From Candidatus Saccharimonadia bacterium (GTDB lineage Bacteria; Patescibacteriota; Saccharimonadia; UBA4664), in NCBI GenBank assembly GCA_035544015.1, contig DATKIP010000108.1, forward strand, positions 1 to 34,091: 34,091 bases of DNA, written 5' to 3'. Positions 15,723-21,838 of this stretch are shown in pieces. Made by a program: the position numbers and the translations under genes. Each line of letters opens with the position of its first letter. The stretch's first letter is position 1. The notes below the pieces were generated by a model. The model ran no database searches, was not told the origin of the DNA, and was given only the letters and a program-made list of their open reading frames with translations.

Positions 15723-17078
15723 CTACCGCAAGCGACTCGCCTGCAGCAGCTCCGCCACCAGAAACGCCAGCTCCAGGGCCTGCGAAGCATTGAGCCGGGG
15801 ATCGCACAGCGTTTCGTAGCGCCGCCCGAGATGATCCGGCAGGATGGGGTCGCCTCCACCGAGGCATTCGGTGACGTTTTCGGGCGTCATCTCTACATGT
15901 ACGCCACCCGGCCAAGCGCCCTCGGCACCACACACCGCGAAGAATTGCCGCACCTCCAGGATGATCCGCTCGAACCGACGCGTCTTGATCCCCTGGACCT
16001 TCTCGCCGTTGCCATGCATGGGGTCGCTGACCCACACCACCTTACGGCCGGCCCGCGCAACCGCGCGCACCAGCGCCGGCAGCACCTGGAGTATCTTGTC
16101 CGCACCCATGCGGACGATGAGCGTCAACCTTCCTTCGATATTGTCGGGGTTGAGGACCTCACACAGCGCGAGCAGTTCATGCTCCGTCATGGTCGGACCG
16201 ACCTTCAAGCCAATCGGACCCGTGGTCTGGGCATAGAAGGCTACGTGAGCGCCATCGAGCTGACGCGTCCGCTCACCGATCCAGTGAAAATGCGCCGACA
16301 AGTCGTGCACCTGGCCGGTGTCCGAATCCCGCCGCAAGAACGGCGCCTCGGCGTCGAGCACCAACCCTTCGTGCCCCACATAGAACGCTGCCTCGATGAG
16401 TCGCGCATCTTTGTCCGGATTCGTCCCGCAAGCGGCCATGAAAGCCAACGCGCGGTCGATTTCCCGAGCCATTTGTTCGTAGCGCTGACCCGCCGGACTG
16501 TCCTGCACGAACGCAGCATTCCAGCGATGAAGTTGGCGAAGGCTGGCGAACCCGCCCACCGTCAGCGTACGGATGAGATTGAGCGTCGCCAGCGAGTCGT
16601 TGTACGCCTGGAGCAGTCGCTCCGGATCGGGCGTCCGCGCCTCGACCGTGAACTCCGGTCCGTTAACGTTGACACCCCGAAACGAGGGCAGCGTAACGCT
16701 GCCGCGCGTTTCCGTCACGTCGCTACGCGGTTTGCCGTATTGCCCGGCAATACGCCCCACCCGCGTCACCGGCAGTCCCCCGCCGAACATCATGACGACA
16801 TTCATCTGGAGAAGCAGCCGCAGTAGGCCCCGCTTCGATGCCTCTGACGCCCCGAAAATCTCCGCGCAGTCGCCGCCCTGAAGCAGGAAGCGCTCGCCGC
16901 GGCAAACTTCGCCGAGTCGGTCGAGCAATGTTAGCTGCTCGAGCCCCGAAACCAGCGGCAGCCGGTCGGCCAAATCCGCCTGCACCCACCCCAAGCGCAC
17001 CAGATCGGGCCAGCTCGGTCGCTGAGCAGCCGGTCGGCCGCGCCAGTCCTGTCTGATATCGGTCATGGTACTGGTCAC
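15723..17078 (-). CDS. aroG: 3-deoxy-D-arabino-heptulosonate 7-phosphate synthase, class II
   Basis: 451 aa from the chosen GTG, which has GGAGG 7 nt upstream. An ATG four codons later is the alternative. It condenses phosphoenolpyruvate with erythrose 4-phosphate, the first step of the shikimate pathway. Class II signatures run through the protein: QGGDCAE (Cys metal ligand, ~67-73), RVGRIAGQYGKPRS, VGGFASLRQLHRWN, HFHWIGERTRQLDGAHV, GPIGLKVGPTM, VVWVSDPMHGN and GGVHVEMTPENVTECLGG (His, Glu metal ligands). Length matches the ~450-aa plant/actinobacterial enzymes. It stands alone, with no other shikimate gene in the window. It is preceded by an aromatic leader-peptide attenuator. Codon use (CGG, CTG, AAG) suggests a high-GC donor. 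Gene symbol by function. Naming of class II enzymes varies. Confidence 0.93.
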   Translation of the reverse strand: MTSTMTDIRQDWRGRPAAQRPSWPDLVRLGWVQADLADRLPLVSGLEQLTLLDRLGEVCRGERFLLQGGDCAEIFGASEASKRGLLRLLLQMNVVMMFGGGLPVTRVGRIAGQYGKPRSDVTETRGSVTLPSFRGVNVNGPEFTVEARTPDPERLLQAYNDSLATLNLIRTLTVGGFASLRQLHRWNAAFVQDSPAGQRYEQMAREIDRALAFMAACGTNPDKDARLIEAAFYVGHEGLVLDAEAPFLRRDSDTGQVHDLSAHFHWIGERTRQLDGAHVAFYAQTTGPIGLKVGPTMTEHELLALCEVLNPDNIEGRLTLIVRMGADKILQVLPALVRAVARAGRKVVWVSDPMHGNGEKVQGIKTRRFERIILEVRQFFAVCGAEGAWPGGVHVEMTPENVTECLGGGDPILPDHLGRRYETLCDPRLNASQALELAFLVAELLQASRLR

Positions 17079-17084
17079 CGAAGT

Positions 17085-17091
17085 TCCTCCT
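17085..17091 (-). promoter_or_regulatory. Ribosome binding site deciding the GTG start of DAHP synthase
   Basis: AAGGAGG on the minus strand lies 7 nt before GTG (17076-17078) and 19 nt before the next ATG, which favours the GTG. Confidence 0.7.
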
Positions 17092-17153
17092 TGGAACATG
17101 GTCGGTTTGGCGAGTAATGAGAATATAGTCGTTCAAGGTACTGCGGGGCAAAG

Positions 17154-17217
17154 AAAAAACCTGCCCCGGGGGCAGGTCTTAAGGGTTTACTCGCTTAAAA
17201 TCTAGCCTCGGGGAAGG
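17154..17217 (-). promoter_or_regulatory. Attenuator upstream of DAHP synthase: terminator and competing antiterminator
   Basis: On the minus strand ACCTGCC pairs with GGCAGGT around a CCGGG-type centre and is followed by six T (terminator, 17154-17177). The 3' arm CGGGGCAGG (17160-17168) can instead pair with CCTTCCCCG (17209-17217), inside the last codons of the leader peptide, with one mismatch. A ribosome stalled at the upstream aromatic codons would leave 17209-17217 free and favour antitermination. A ribosome reaching the stop codon would cover it and allow termination. Confidence 0.85.
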
Positions 17218-17267
17218 TTATCCGTAAAAAAATACCAGGCATAGAAGTTGGGCGAAAGCAATTTCAT
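17202..17267 (-). CDS. Aromatic leader peptide of the DAHP synthase attenuator
   Basis: 21 codons, beginning MKLLSPNFYAWYFFT and ending NLPRG before TAG. Residues 8-14 are Phe-Tyr-Ala-Trp-Tyr-Phe-Phe, six aromatic residues in seven, covering all three end products of the pathway that DAHP synthase feeds. The stop is 25 nt before the terminator's first stem base. No SD is seen. The ATG sits 6 nt after TATCGG, so the message may be leaderless. The peptide itself probably has no function beyond measuring aminoacyl-tRNA supply. Confidence 0.88.
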   Translation of the reverse strand: MKLLSPNFYAWYFFTDNLPRG

Positions 17268-17278
17268 ATTTAACCGAT

Positions 17279-17307
17279 AGTTTGGCGGTCAGCCGCCCAA
17301 AAGTCAA
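17279..17307 (-). promoter_or_regulatory. Possible promoter of the aromatic leader
   Basis: On the minus strand TTGACT (17302-17307), 17 nt, then CAAACT (17279-17284). Alternatively TATCGG (17274-17279) is the -10, with a weak -35 TTTTGG. Either way the start would be at or within a few nt of the leader ATG. The exact -10 is uncertain. Confidence 0.45.
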
Positions 17308-17321
17308 CTCGTAACCCAATT

Positions 17322-17351
17322 TTGACCACACCGCTCCCATCATGCTAGGCT
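17322..17351 (+). promoter_or_regulatory. Promoter of the Cys-leader / PIG-L unit
   Basis: TTGACC (17322-17327), 18-nt spacer, TAGGCT (17346-17351) with an extended TG (TGCTAGGCT). The expected start, about 7 nt downstream, coincides with the A of the leader ATG at 17358. Confidence 0.65.
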
Positions 17352-17357
17352 AAGCCC

Positions 17358-17393
17358 ATGACGTTCAATTCCACCACTTGTTGTTGTTTCTAG
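17358..17393 (+). CDS. Poly-cysteine leader peptide (putative leaderless uORF)
   Basis: 11 codons: MTFNSTTCCCF, then TAG. Three consecutive TGT (Cys) codons occupy 17379-17387. The ATG lies 6 nt after the -10 hexamer, so the mRNA probably starts at the ATG. In mycobacteria, leaderless uORFs with poly-Cys tracts are known to control cysteine-related genes by attenuation. The same layout here, followed by an intrinsic terminator and a PIG-L deacetylase, suggests cysteine sensing. The run could also be chance in a T/G-rich stretch. Confidence 0.6.
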   Translation: MTFNSTTCCCF

Positions 17394-17444
17394 CGCGCGA
17401 GATGGAATTAACAGTGCCAACAACCCCTCGCCGCACCCTCCCCT

Positions 17445-17463
17445 CCGCCTCCGGCGGTTTTTT
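17445..17463 (+). terminator. Intrinsic terminator in the PIG-L leader (attenuator)
   Basis: CCGCC-TCC-GGCGG followed by six T, 51 nt after the Cys leader stop. Competing pairings visible upstream: the Cys codons (GTTGTTG, 17380-17386) with CAACAAC (17418-17424); AATTCCA (17367-17373) with TGGAATT (17403-17409); and TCGCCG (17428-17433) with the terminator's CGGCGG (17452-17457). I could not derive one clean switching scheme. Confidence 0.75.
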
Positions 17464-17571
17464 CGTGCGCCCGGGGTTGCGCTCTGAAGCTTGCGGCAAG
17501 CTCAGTCTCCAGATCGTAACGATCTGGACCGCATCAGTCTCCCGCAGCTTCACATTCCGAAAGGCCGGTCT
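17464..17571 (+). other. Leader segment between the attenuator terminator and the PIG-L start
   Basis: Contains two small hairpins, AGCTTG-CGG-CAAGCT (near 17487) and CCAGATCG-TAA-CGATCTGG (near 17510), and a 9-bp direct repeat TCAGTCTCC (17502-17510 and 17534-17542). An SD-like AAAGG precedes the start codon. No gene. Confidence 0.5.
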
Positions 17572-18264
17572 ATGAAAAAACTCGCATTCACGCCTCAAAT
17601 TGTCCTGGCAGTAGTCCCGCACGCCGACGACACGGACTGCTTTGCCGGCGGTACACTCGCACGCTGGGCCGAAGCCGGCGCCGAAATCTATCTGCGCGTG
17701 CTCACCGACGGCAGTCGCGGCGGGGCAGCGCAGCAGCGCCAAGACGAGCAGCGCCAAGCCGCCGCCCTCCTGGGCGTCAAGGATGTGTTTTTCTCCGACT
17801 TCGAAGACGGCGCCCTCGCCGACTCACTCGACGTCCGGCGCGAAATCGTCCGCGATATTCGCCGCCTCGCCCCCGACACCGTCGTCGCCTGGGACCCCAA
17901 GTTCATCGACTCCGACGAGTATGGCTACCTGGGCCACCCCGACCACCTCGCCGCCGCCTGGGCCGCGCACGCCGCCGTCGGCCTCTATGCCCGCAATCGC
18001 CCCAGCTTCCCCGAGCTCTTGGCCGAGAAGGGCCTCCAGCCGCATACCGTACCCCGGCTCGTGCTCATGACACTCGGCCCCGAAGCCAACTTCGTCAGCG
18101 ACGTTTCGGACCAACAGGAAGCCAAAATCGCGGCGATCCGCGCCCACGCCAGTCAGCAAGATACCGGCGTCGAAGCCTGGGTGCGACGCTGGTCGACCGC
18201 CATCGGCCACCAGCACGGCATGGAGTACGCCGAGCTCTTCCGCGTCATCGAGGTCAAAATCTAG
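17572..18264 (+). CDS. PIG-L/LmbE family deacetylase
   Basis: 230 aa. The family removes acetyl groups from N-acetylglucosamine-type substrates using zinc. Members include MshB (mycothiol) and BshB (bacillithiol). The zinc motif normally H-P-D-D is here H-A-D-D (residues 17-20, VVPHADDTDCFAGGTLARW), followed by the usual GG-T-L-A. The second motif HPDH is intact at 122-125 (GHPDHLAAAW). No signal peptide, so cytosolic. Start chosen at ATG with AAAGG upstream rather than an earlier in-frame codon at 17491. It follows a leader with a poly-Cys uORF, which makes a thiol or cysteine-related substrate attractive, but the sequence does not prove it. Followed by a 14-bp hairpin. Confidence 0.88.
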   Translation: MKKLAFTPQIVLAVVPHADDTDCFAGGTLARWAEAGAEIYLRVLTDGSRGGAAQQRQDEQRQAAALLGVKDVFFSDFEDGALADSLDVRREIVRDIRRLAPDTVVAWDPKFIDSDEYGYLGHPDHLAAAWAAHAAVGLYARNRPSFPELLAEKGLQPHTVPRLVLMTLGPEANFVSDVSDQQEAKIAAIRAHASQQDTGVEAWVRRWSTAIGHQHGMEYAELFRVIEVKI

Positions 18265-18293
18265 ACCGGCCACCGGCCAGGGAGACTGATGCA

Positions 18294-18329
18294 CCGAGGG
18301 CGGAGAGAATTAACTCTCTCCGCCCTCGG
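18294..18329 (+). terminator. Terminator after the PIG-L gene
   Basis: CCGAGGGCGGAGAG pairs perfectly with CTCTCCGCCCTCGG across an 8-nt loop. There is no T-tract directly after. Confidence 0.7.
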
Positions 18330-18343
18330 CTCCCGCCCATGTT

Positions 18344-18372
18344 TTGACAAACCCCCACCGCGCTGATACCCT
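18344..18372 (+). promoter_or_regulatory. Promoter of the branched-chain leader / GCS2 unit
   Basis: Perfect TTGACA (18344-18349), 17-nt spacer, TACCCT (18367-18372). Six nt then separate the -10 from the leader ATG (18379), giving a leaderless transcript. Confidence 0.75.
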
Positions 18373-18378
18373 TTCGCT

Positions 18379-18483
18379 ATGACCTCAGCCGCATCACTTA
18401 ATCGAATTGCAGCCCCGCTTCGGCGGGACATGTTTCTGGTAGTTCTGATTCTGGGACCGGCGGTGCCTGGTCAGAGCGTTTAG
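18379..18483 (+). CDS. Branched-chain (Leu/Val/Ile) leader peptide
   Basis: 34 codons. Residues 18-25 read MFLVVLIL, with Leu, Val, Val, Leu, Ile, Leu in a row (18436-18453), like the leader peptides of ilv/leu attenuators. The stretch before contains a CCCGC-TTCG-GCGGG hairpin (18414-18427). The stop TAG is 25 nt before the terminator stem. It is placed so that a ribosome stalled in the Val/Leu/Ile run leaves the antiterminator arm at 18460-18469 largely free, while one at the stop codon would cover it. Probable role: sensing charged branched-chain tRNAs. Confidence 0.82.
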   Translation: MTSAASLNRIAAPLRRDMFLVVLILGPAVPGQSV

Positions 18484-18531
18484 TACTTCGTAAACCTCAC
18501 CCCAGACACCGCTCCGCAAGGAGCGGTTTTT
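18460..18531 (+). promoter_or_regulatory. Attenuator: terminator CCGCTCC/GGAGCGG and exclusive antiterminator
   Basis: Terminator: CCGCTCC (18509-18515), GCAA loop, GGAGCGG (18520-18526), five T. Antiterminator: GCGGTGCCTGG (18460-18470) pairs with CCAGACACCGC (18502-18512) with one mismatch. The shared bases 18509-18512 make the two helices mutually exclusive, the classic transcription-attenuation design. Confidence 0.87.
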
Positions 18532-18616
18532 CGTTGTTCGGCCTCCCCCGGGCCGCCCGTGCCTGATTCAACCCTCGCACAGGCTGCCCGCCAAGCGGCC
18601 GGAAAATGGAGTCAGG

Positions 18617-18958
18617 GTGCCAACCAGAAAAGATCGCGTAGCCATGAGGCGTCGCGCGAAGATCCAGCCGGACCCGCCGCGCGCCGACACAAACCCGGCA
18701 ACCCCGGCCCAGACCGTGCCATTCCGAATCACGACCCACGGTCGGGGCTTCCGCAATTTGAACGTCGTCCTCCGGGCCGCCGAGATCACGTACGGCACTC
18801 GTCACAAAATACTGACAAACTCCACGGTCGATCTGGTCGTAACGCCGACTCTGCTCGACGCCGTCGTAGAGCTGAAACACTACGGCGACTTCCGGATCGA
18901 ACCAACCGAAGCCATGCTGGCCATCCCCGCCGGCTCCGGCCGCACCATCAATCCCTAG
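18617..18958 (+). CDS. Small protein of unknown function, first gene behind the branched-chain attenuator
   Basis: 113 aa. The GTG start has GGAG 5 nt upstream. An ATG nine codons later (18644) is an alternative without an SD. The first ~35 residues are basic and Pro-rich. The rest (TVPFRITTHGRGFRNLNVVL ... VELKHYGDFRIEPTEAMLAIPAG) looks like a compact alpha/beta domain. I do not recognise a family. It ends 44 nt before the GCS2 gene on the same strand and shares the attenuator, so the two probably form an operon. Without homologues its reality rests on the SD, codon use and position. Confidence 0.5.
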   Translation: MPTRKDRVAMRRRAKIQPDPPRADTNPATPAQTVPFRITTHGRGFRNLNVVLRAAEITYGTRHKILTNSTVDLVVTPTLLDAVVELKHYGDFRIEPTEAMLAIPAGSGRTINP

Positions 18959-19002
18959 GCGCGCGCCAGAGCCCGCCTCGCACCTCGACATTGGAGGTAC
19001 CC

Positions 19003-20514
19003 ATGGGTACGCAAGCTGTTCAGTCCGTCGGCCGGTTGAGCTCCTACCTACTCCGCCGCCGGCTCCCGCGCCAGCTCCACGCCCTGAGGGTGTGCGAGCG
19101 ACGCCTGAGCCTCGACGCCGTCCCATCAGTGGGGCTCGAGATTGAGCTGCACCTCGTAAATGAACACGGCCGGCCTTACTTTGGGCTCGCCCCTCTCATT
19201 CTCGAGCAACTTCGAGCTCGCAGCATTACCAACGTAGTACCCGAGCTCGCATCTTGCCAGCTCGAGCTCAACCTCACCCCCCAACCGCTCCTCGGCCGGG
19301 GGCTCACCCGGATGTACCAGGAGGCCGAGAGGCTCCTCGACACGATCGTCGAGCTCGCCGCCGCCGAAGGCGCCTTCGTGGTCCTCATCGGCATCCTGCC
19401 AACCATGGGCGCCGACCAGCTCGTCCCCGGCCACCGCTCTTCAGGCGGCCGCTACGCCGTGCTGCAAAAAGCCCTATGGCAAGACCGCGAACCGGTCTCC
19501 GCCGAACTCAACGACCCCGACGGCCAACGGTACGAGTTCTGCTCCACTTCAGTGGACACGCTGATGCCCAACTCGAGCGTGCAGCCCCACTTCTACTTCC
19601 CGGGGCTGGGAACGATCGTGCCGGCACACAACCTGGCGGTGGCCACAGCCGGCCCCATCATGGCTGTCACTGCCAACGCACCACTGCCGTTTGGCGGAGC
19701 CAGTGGCCAGGACCTGCGCCACCGGCTCTTCCACCTGGCCGTTGGTCCCGAACGCTGCAGGGTCAACAACTACATCACGGACCCCAACGAGCCCATTCGC
19801 TGCGCGACCGAGCTACCGCCCATCCTGTACCGACCGGACCGCGAACGCAGTCTGAGCAAGGCTCAACGCGGGATCCTGCCGGATCTCGACAGTCTCGCAC
19901 TGGCTGTGGGCACCTCATGGCCGATCATCGACCGTATCGTCGCCGACACCCGCGGCCGACACCTGCGGCATGAGCTGCGCCACCTGTCGTCGGGGCCAAC
20001 CCTCGCCGACATATTCGCCGCCCTGGTGCTCGTCGGCGGGCTGATGGCCAACCCATTCGCCGCCGACTACACAGGCCCGCTCGAACCCCACGCCGAGGCC
20101 AACTTCGAATCCGCCTGCAGGCACGACGCCAACGAGCCCCTGATCTGGCCGGACGCGTCCGGTCGCCTGGATACCCGGCACGCCCACGACATCGTCCGCC
20201 ACGACCTGCTCCCCCGCACCCGCGAAGGCTGGATGCTCTGGGGCGTCGCAAGCGACGAAGTGGAACAGTTCCTGGAGCCAATCGCCCGCCGAGTCGCGCG
20301 GGGCAGCCAGGCACTGACGGGCGCCGGCTGGCAACTCGCCCGGCGCACGCACTACCTCCAAGGCGGCCACCCCGCCGCCGAAGCCACCCGTCTGATGCTC
20401 CTCGATTACATCGAGCACTCGCGGGGCGGCCTCGGCCACTCGGTCAGCTACTGGCCAGACCCAAGCGCCAGCCAGCTGCGCCCAATCAGTGACACCCCGG
20501 CCCTCATGGCCTAG
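19003..20514 (+). CDS. GCS2-family glutamate-cysteine ligase homologue (carboxylate-amine ligase)
   Basis: 503 aa. Start chosen at ATG with GGAGGT 4 nt upstream. An open frame to 18559 adds a poorly coding extension. Family signs: VGLEIEL (43-49), PELASCQLELN (80-90; Glu residues that bind Mg/ATP in GCS2), an S-V-Q-P-H-F segment, and PAHNLAVATAGPIMAVTANAPLPFGG, the conserved wall of the active site. GCS2 enzymes make gamma-glutamylcysteine or related gamma-glutamyl amides using ATP. The amine substrate here is not determined. It lies behind a branched-chain amino-acid attenuator with a small unknown gene, and is followed by a 17-bp hairpin. CTG/CGG/GAG-rich codons suggest transfer. Confidence 0.8.
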   Translation: MGTQAVQSVGRLSSYLLRRRLPRQLHALRVCERRLSLDAVPSVGLEIELHLVNEHGRPYFGLAPLILEQLRARSITNVVPELASCQLELNLTPQPLLGRGLTRMYQEAERLLDTIVELAAAEGAFVVLIGILPTMGADQLVPGHRSSGGRYAVLQKALWQDREPVSAELNDPDGQRYEFCSTSVDTLMPNSSVQPHFYFPGLGTIVPAHNLAVATAGPIMAVTANAPLPFGGASGQDLRHRLFHLAVGPERCRVNNYITDPNEPIRCATELPPILYRPDRERSLSKAQRGILPDLDSLALAVGTSWPIIDRIVADTRGRHLRHELRHLSSGPTLADIFAALVLVGGLMANPFAADYTGPLEPHAEANFESACRHDANEPLIWPDASGRLDTRHAHDIVRHDLLPRTREGWMLWGVASDEVEQFLEPIARRVARGSQALTGAGWQLARRTHYLQGGHPAAEATRLMLLDYIEHSRGGLGHSVSYWPDPSASQLRPISDTPALMA

Positions 20515-20525
20515 TCGTCACCCCC

Positions 20526-20578
20526 GGGGCGGAGCGCCAGACACGCGCCACAAGCGCAACCGTCTGGTGCTCCGCCCC
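20526..20578 (+). terminator. Terminator-like hairpin after the GCS2 gene
   Basis: GGGGCGGAGC-g-CCAGAC pairs with GTCTGG-t-GCTCCGCCCC (17 bp with a G-T pair), 19-nt loop. No T-tract. Confidence 0.65.
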
Positions 20579-20619
20579 CGCACCCCCCTGTTACGCTACC
20601 AATGAAGGAAAAATCCGCT

Positions 20620-21735
20620 ATGATTACAACCGTGCCTCAATCCCCCACCCTCGCCGACCTGCTTTCGCATTTAATTCGCTTCCCCACCATCACCGACGCC
20701 CACGCCACGAACCGGGCCGCGCTGGATTGGGTCGAACAGCAGCTTACCAATCTCCCGCTCCACATTCTGCGCCTCGAGCACAACGACTTCCCCGCACTTA
20801 TCGTCACCACCCGCCCCACCCGCACCCCGCGACTCTGGCTGCAAGCCCACATGGACGTAGTCCCGGCTCCCGTAGCCGCTTTCGAGCCGCGCCTCGCTGG
20901 CGGCCGGCTCATCGGCCGCGGCTCCTACGACATGAAATTCGCCATCGCCACCTTCATTGCCCTGCTCCAAGAGCTCGGCTCAAAGCTCAGCCAGTACAAC
21001 CTCGGCCTCATGATCACCACCGACGAAGAAGTCGGCGGCCAGGACGGCGTTCATTGGCTCACCCAAAACGGCTACCGCGGCGAAGCCGTGCTCCTGCCCG
21101 ACGGCGGCGTCAATTGGGAAATGGAAACCGGCGCCAAAGGCATCGTCTGGTGGAAGCTCACGAGCCGCGGCCGAGCCTCCCACGCCTCCCGACCCTGGAA
21201 CGGCGTCAACGCCATCGATCAACTCATCCGCTTCGTCGACGAACTTCGCCGCCACACCGTCATCGAGCCATGCGGCGACCCCGCCCACGAACACGCCACC
21301 CTCAATCTCGGCCGCATCACCGGCGGCACCGCCGCCAACCAAGTCGCCGACACCGCCGAAGCCTATGTCGATATCCGCCTCACCCCCGGCACCACCCTCG
21401 ACACGGTCGCCGCCTGGGTCGAGGCCGCTCGTCAGGCCATTCCGGGCGTCGACGCCGAAACCGTTGTCGCCAGCGCCCCCTACCTCGTCCCCGACGACGG
21501 TCCCGGCGTGATGTTTCGCCGCATCGCCGAACGCGTCACCGGCCATCCGCTCCACAATATTATCGCTCACGGCGCCTCCGACGCCCGCTTCTTTGCCGCC
21601 CACAACATCCCCGTCATCACCGTCCGTCCCACCGGCGGCGACCACCACGGCCCCGCCGAATGGATCGACCTCGCCGACCTCGACCGTTTCTACCAGGTGA
21701 TCCGCGATTTCACCGTCGAATGGGCACACGATTAA
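20620..21735 (+). CDS. M20 family metallopeptidase / amidohydrolase
   Basis: 371 aa. Two-zinc hydrolase of the M20 fold: H-x-D in QAHMDVVPAP (His77, Asp79), bridging Asp in GRGSYDMK (104), catalytic Glu-Glu in TTDEEVGG (136-137), and a late His in GGDHHGPAEW. The central dimerisation domain starts near SRGRASHASRPWNGVNAI. Substrates in the family are dipeptides, N-acyl amino acids and succinyl-diaminopimelate. This copy cannot be assigned. The ATG at 20620 has AAGGA 9 nt upstream. The ATG at 20602 is an alternative. Codons are like the core genes (AAA, GAA, CTC), unlike the neighbours on both sides. Confidence 0.87.
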   Translation: MITTVPQSPTLADLLSHLIRFPTITDAHATNRAALDWVEQQLTNLPLHILRLEHNDFPALIVTTRPTRTPRLWLQAHMDVVPAPVAAFEPRLAGGRLIGRGSYDMKFAIATFIALLQELGSKLSQYNLGLMITTDEEVGGQDGVHWLTQNGYRGEAVLLPDGGVNWEMETGAKGIVWWKLTSRGRASHASRPWNGVNAIDQLIRFVDELRRHTVIEPCGDPAHEHATLNLGRITGGTAANQVADTAEAYVDIRLTPGTTLDTVAAWVEAARQAIPGVDAETVVASAPYLVPDDGPGVMFRRIAERVTGHPLHNIIAHGASDARFFAAHNIPVITVRPTGGDHHGPAEWIDLADLDRFYQVIRDFTVEWAHD

Positions 21736-21756
21736 CCACTGCCCCACCACACAATC

Positions 21757-21785
21757 TTGCTTAGGCTAGCGTTTTAACGTAAAGT
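21757..21785 (+). promoter_or_regulatory. Promoter of the SGNH hydrolase gene
   Basis: TTGCTT (21757-21762), 17-nt spacer, TAAAGT (21780-21785). It leaves a ~47-nt UTR with GAAGGGA as SD. Confidence 0.5.
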
Positions 21786-21838
21786 ATGGTGCACCGTTTC
21801 CGCAGACCACCCCCGTCCATCGAGAAGGGACCACCACC

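Noticed and set aside
18559-19002. N-terminal extension of the GCS2 ORF
   Set aside because: The frame is open, but the family domain starts after 19003, which has an SD (GGAGGT). The extension overlaps the small 113-aa ORF in another frame.
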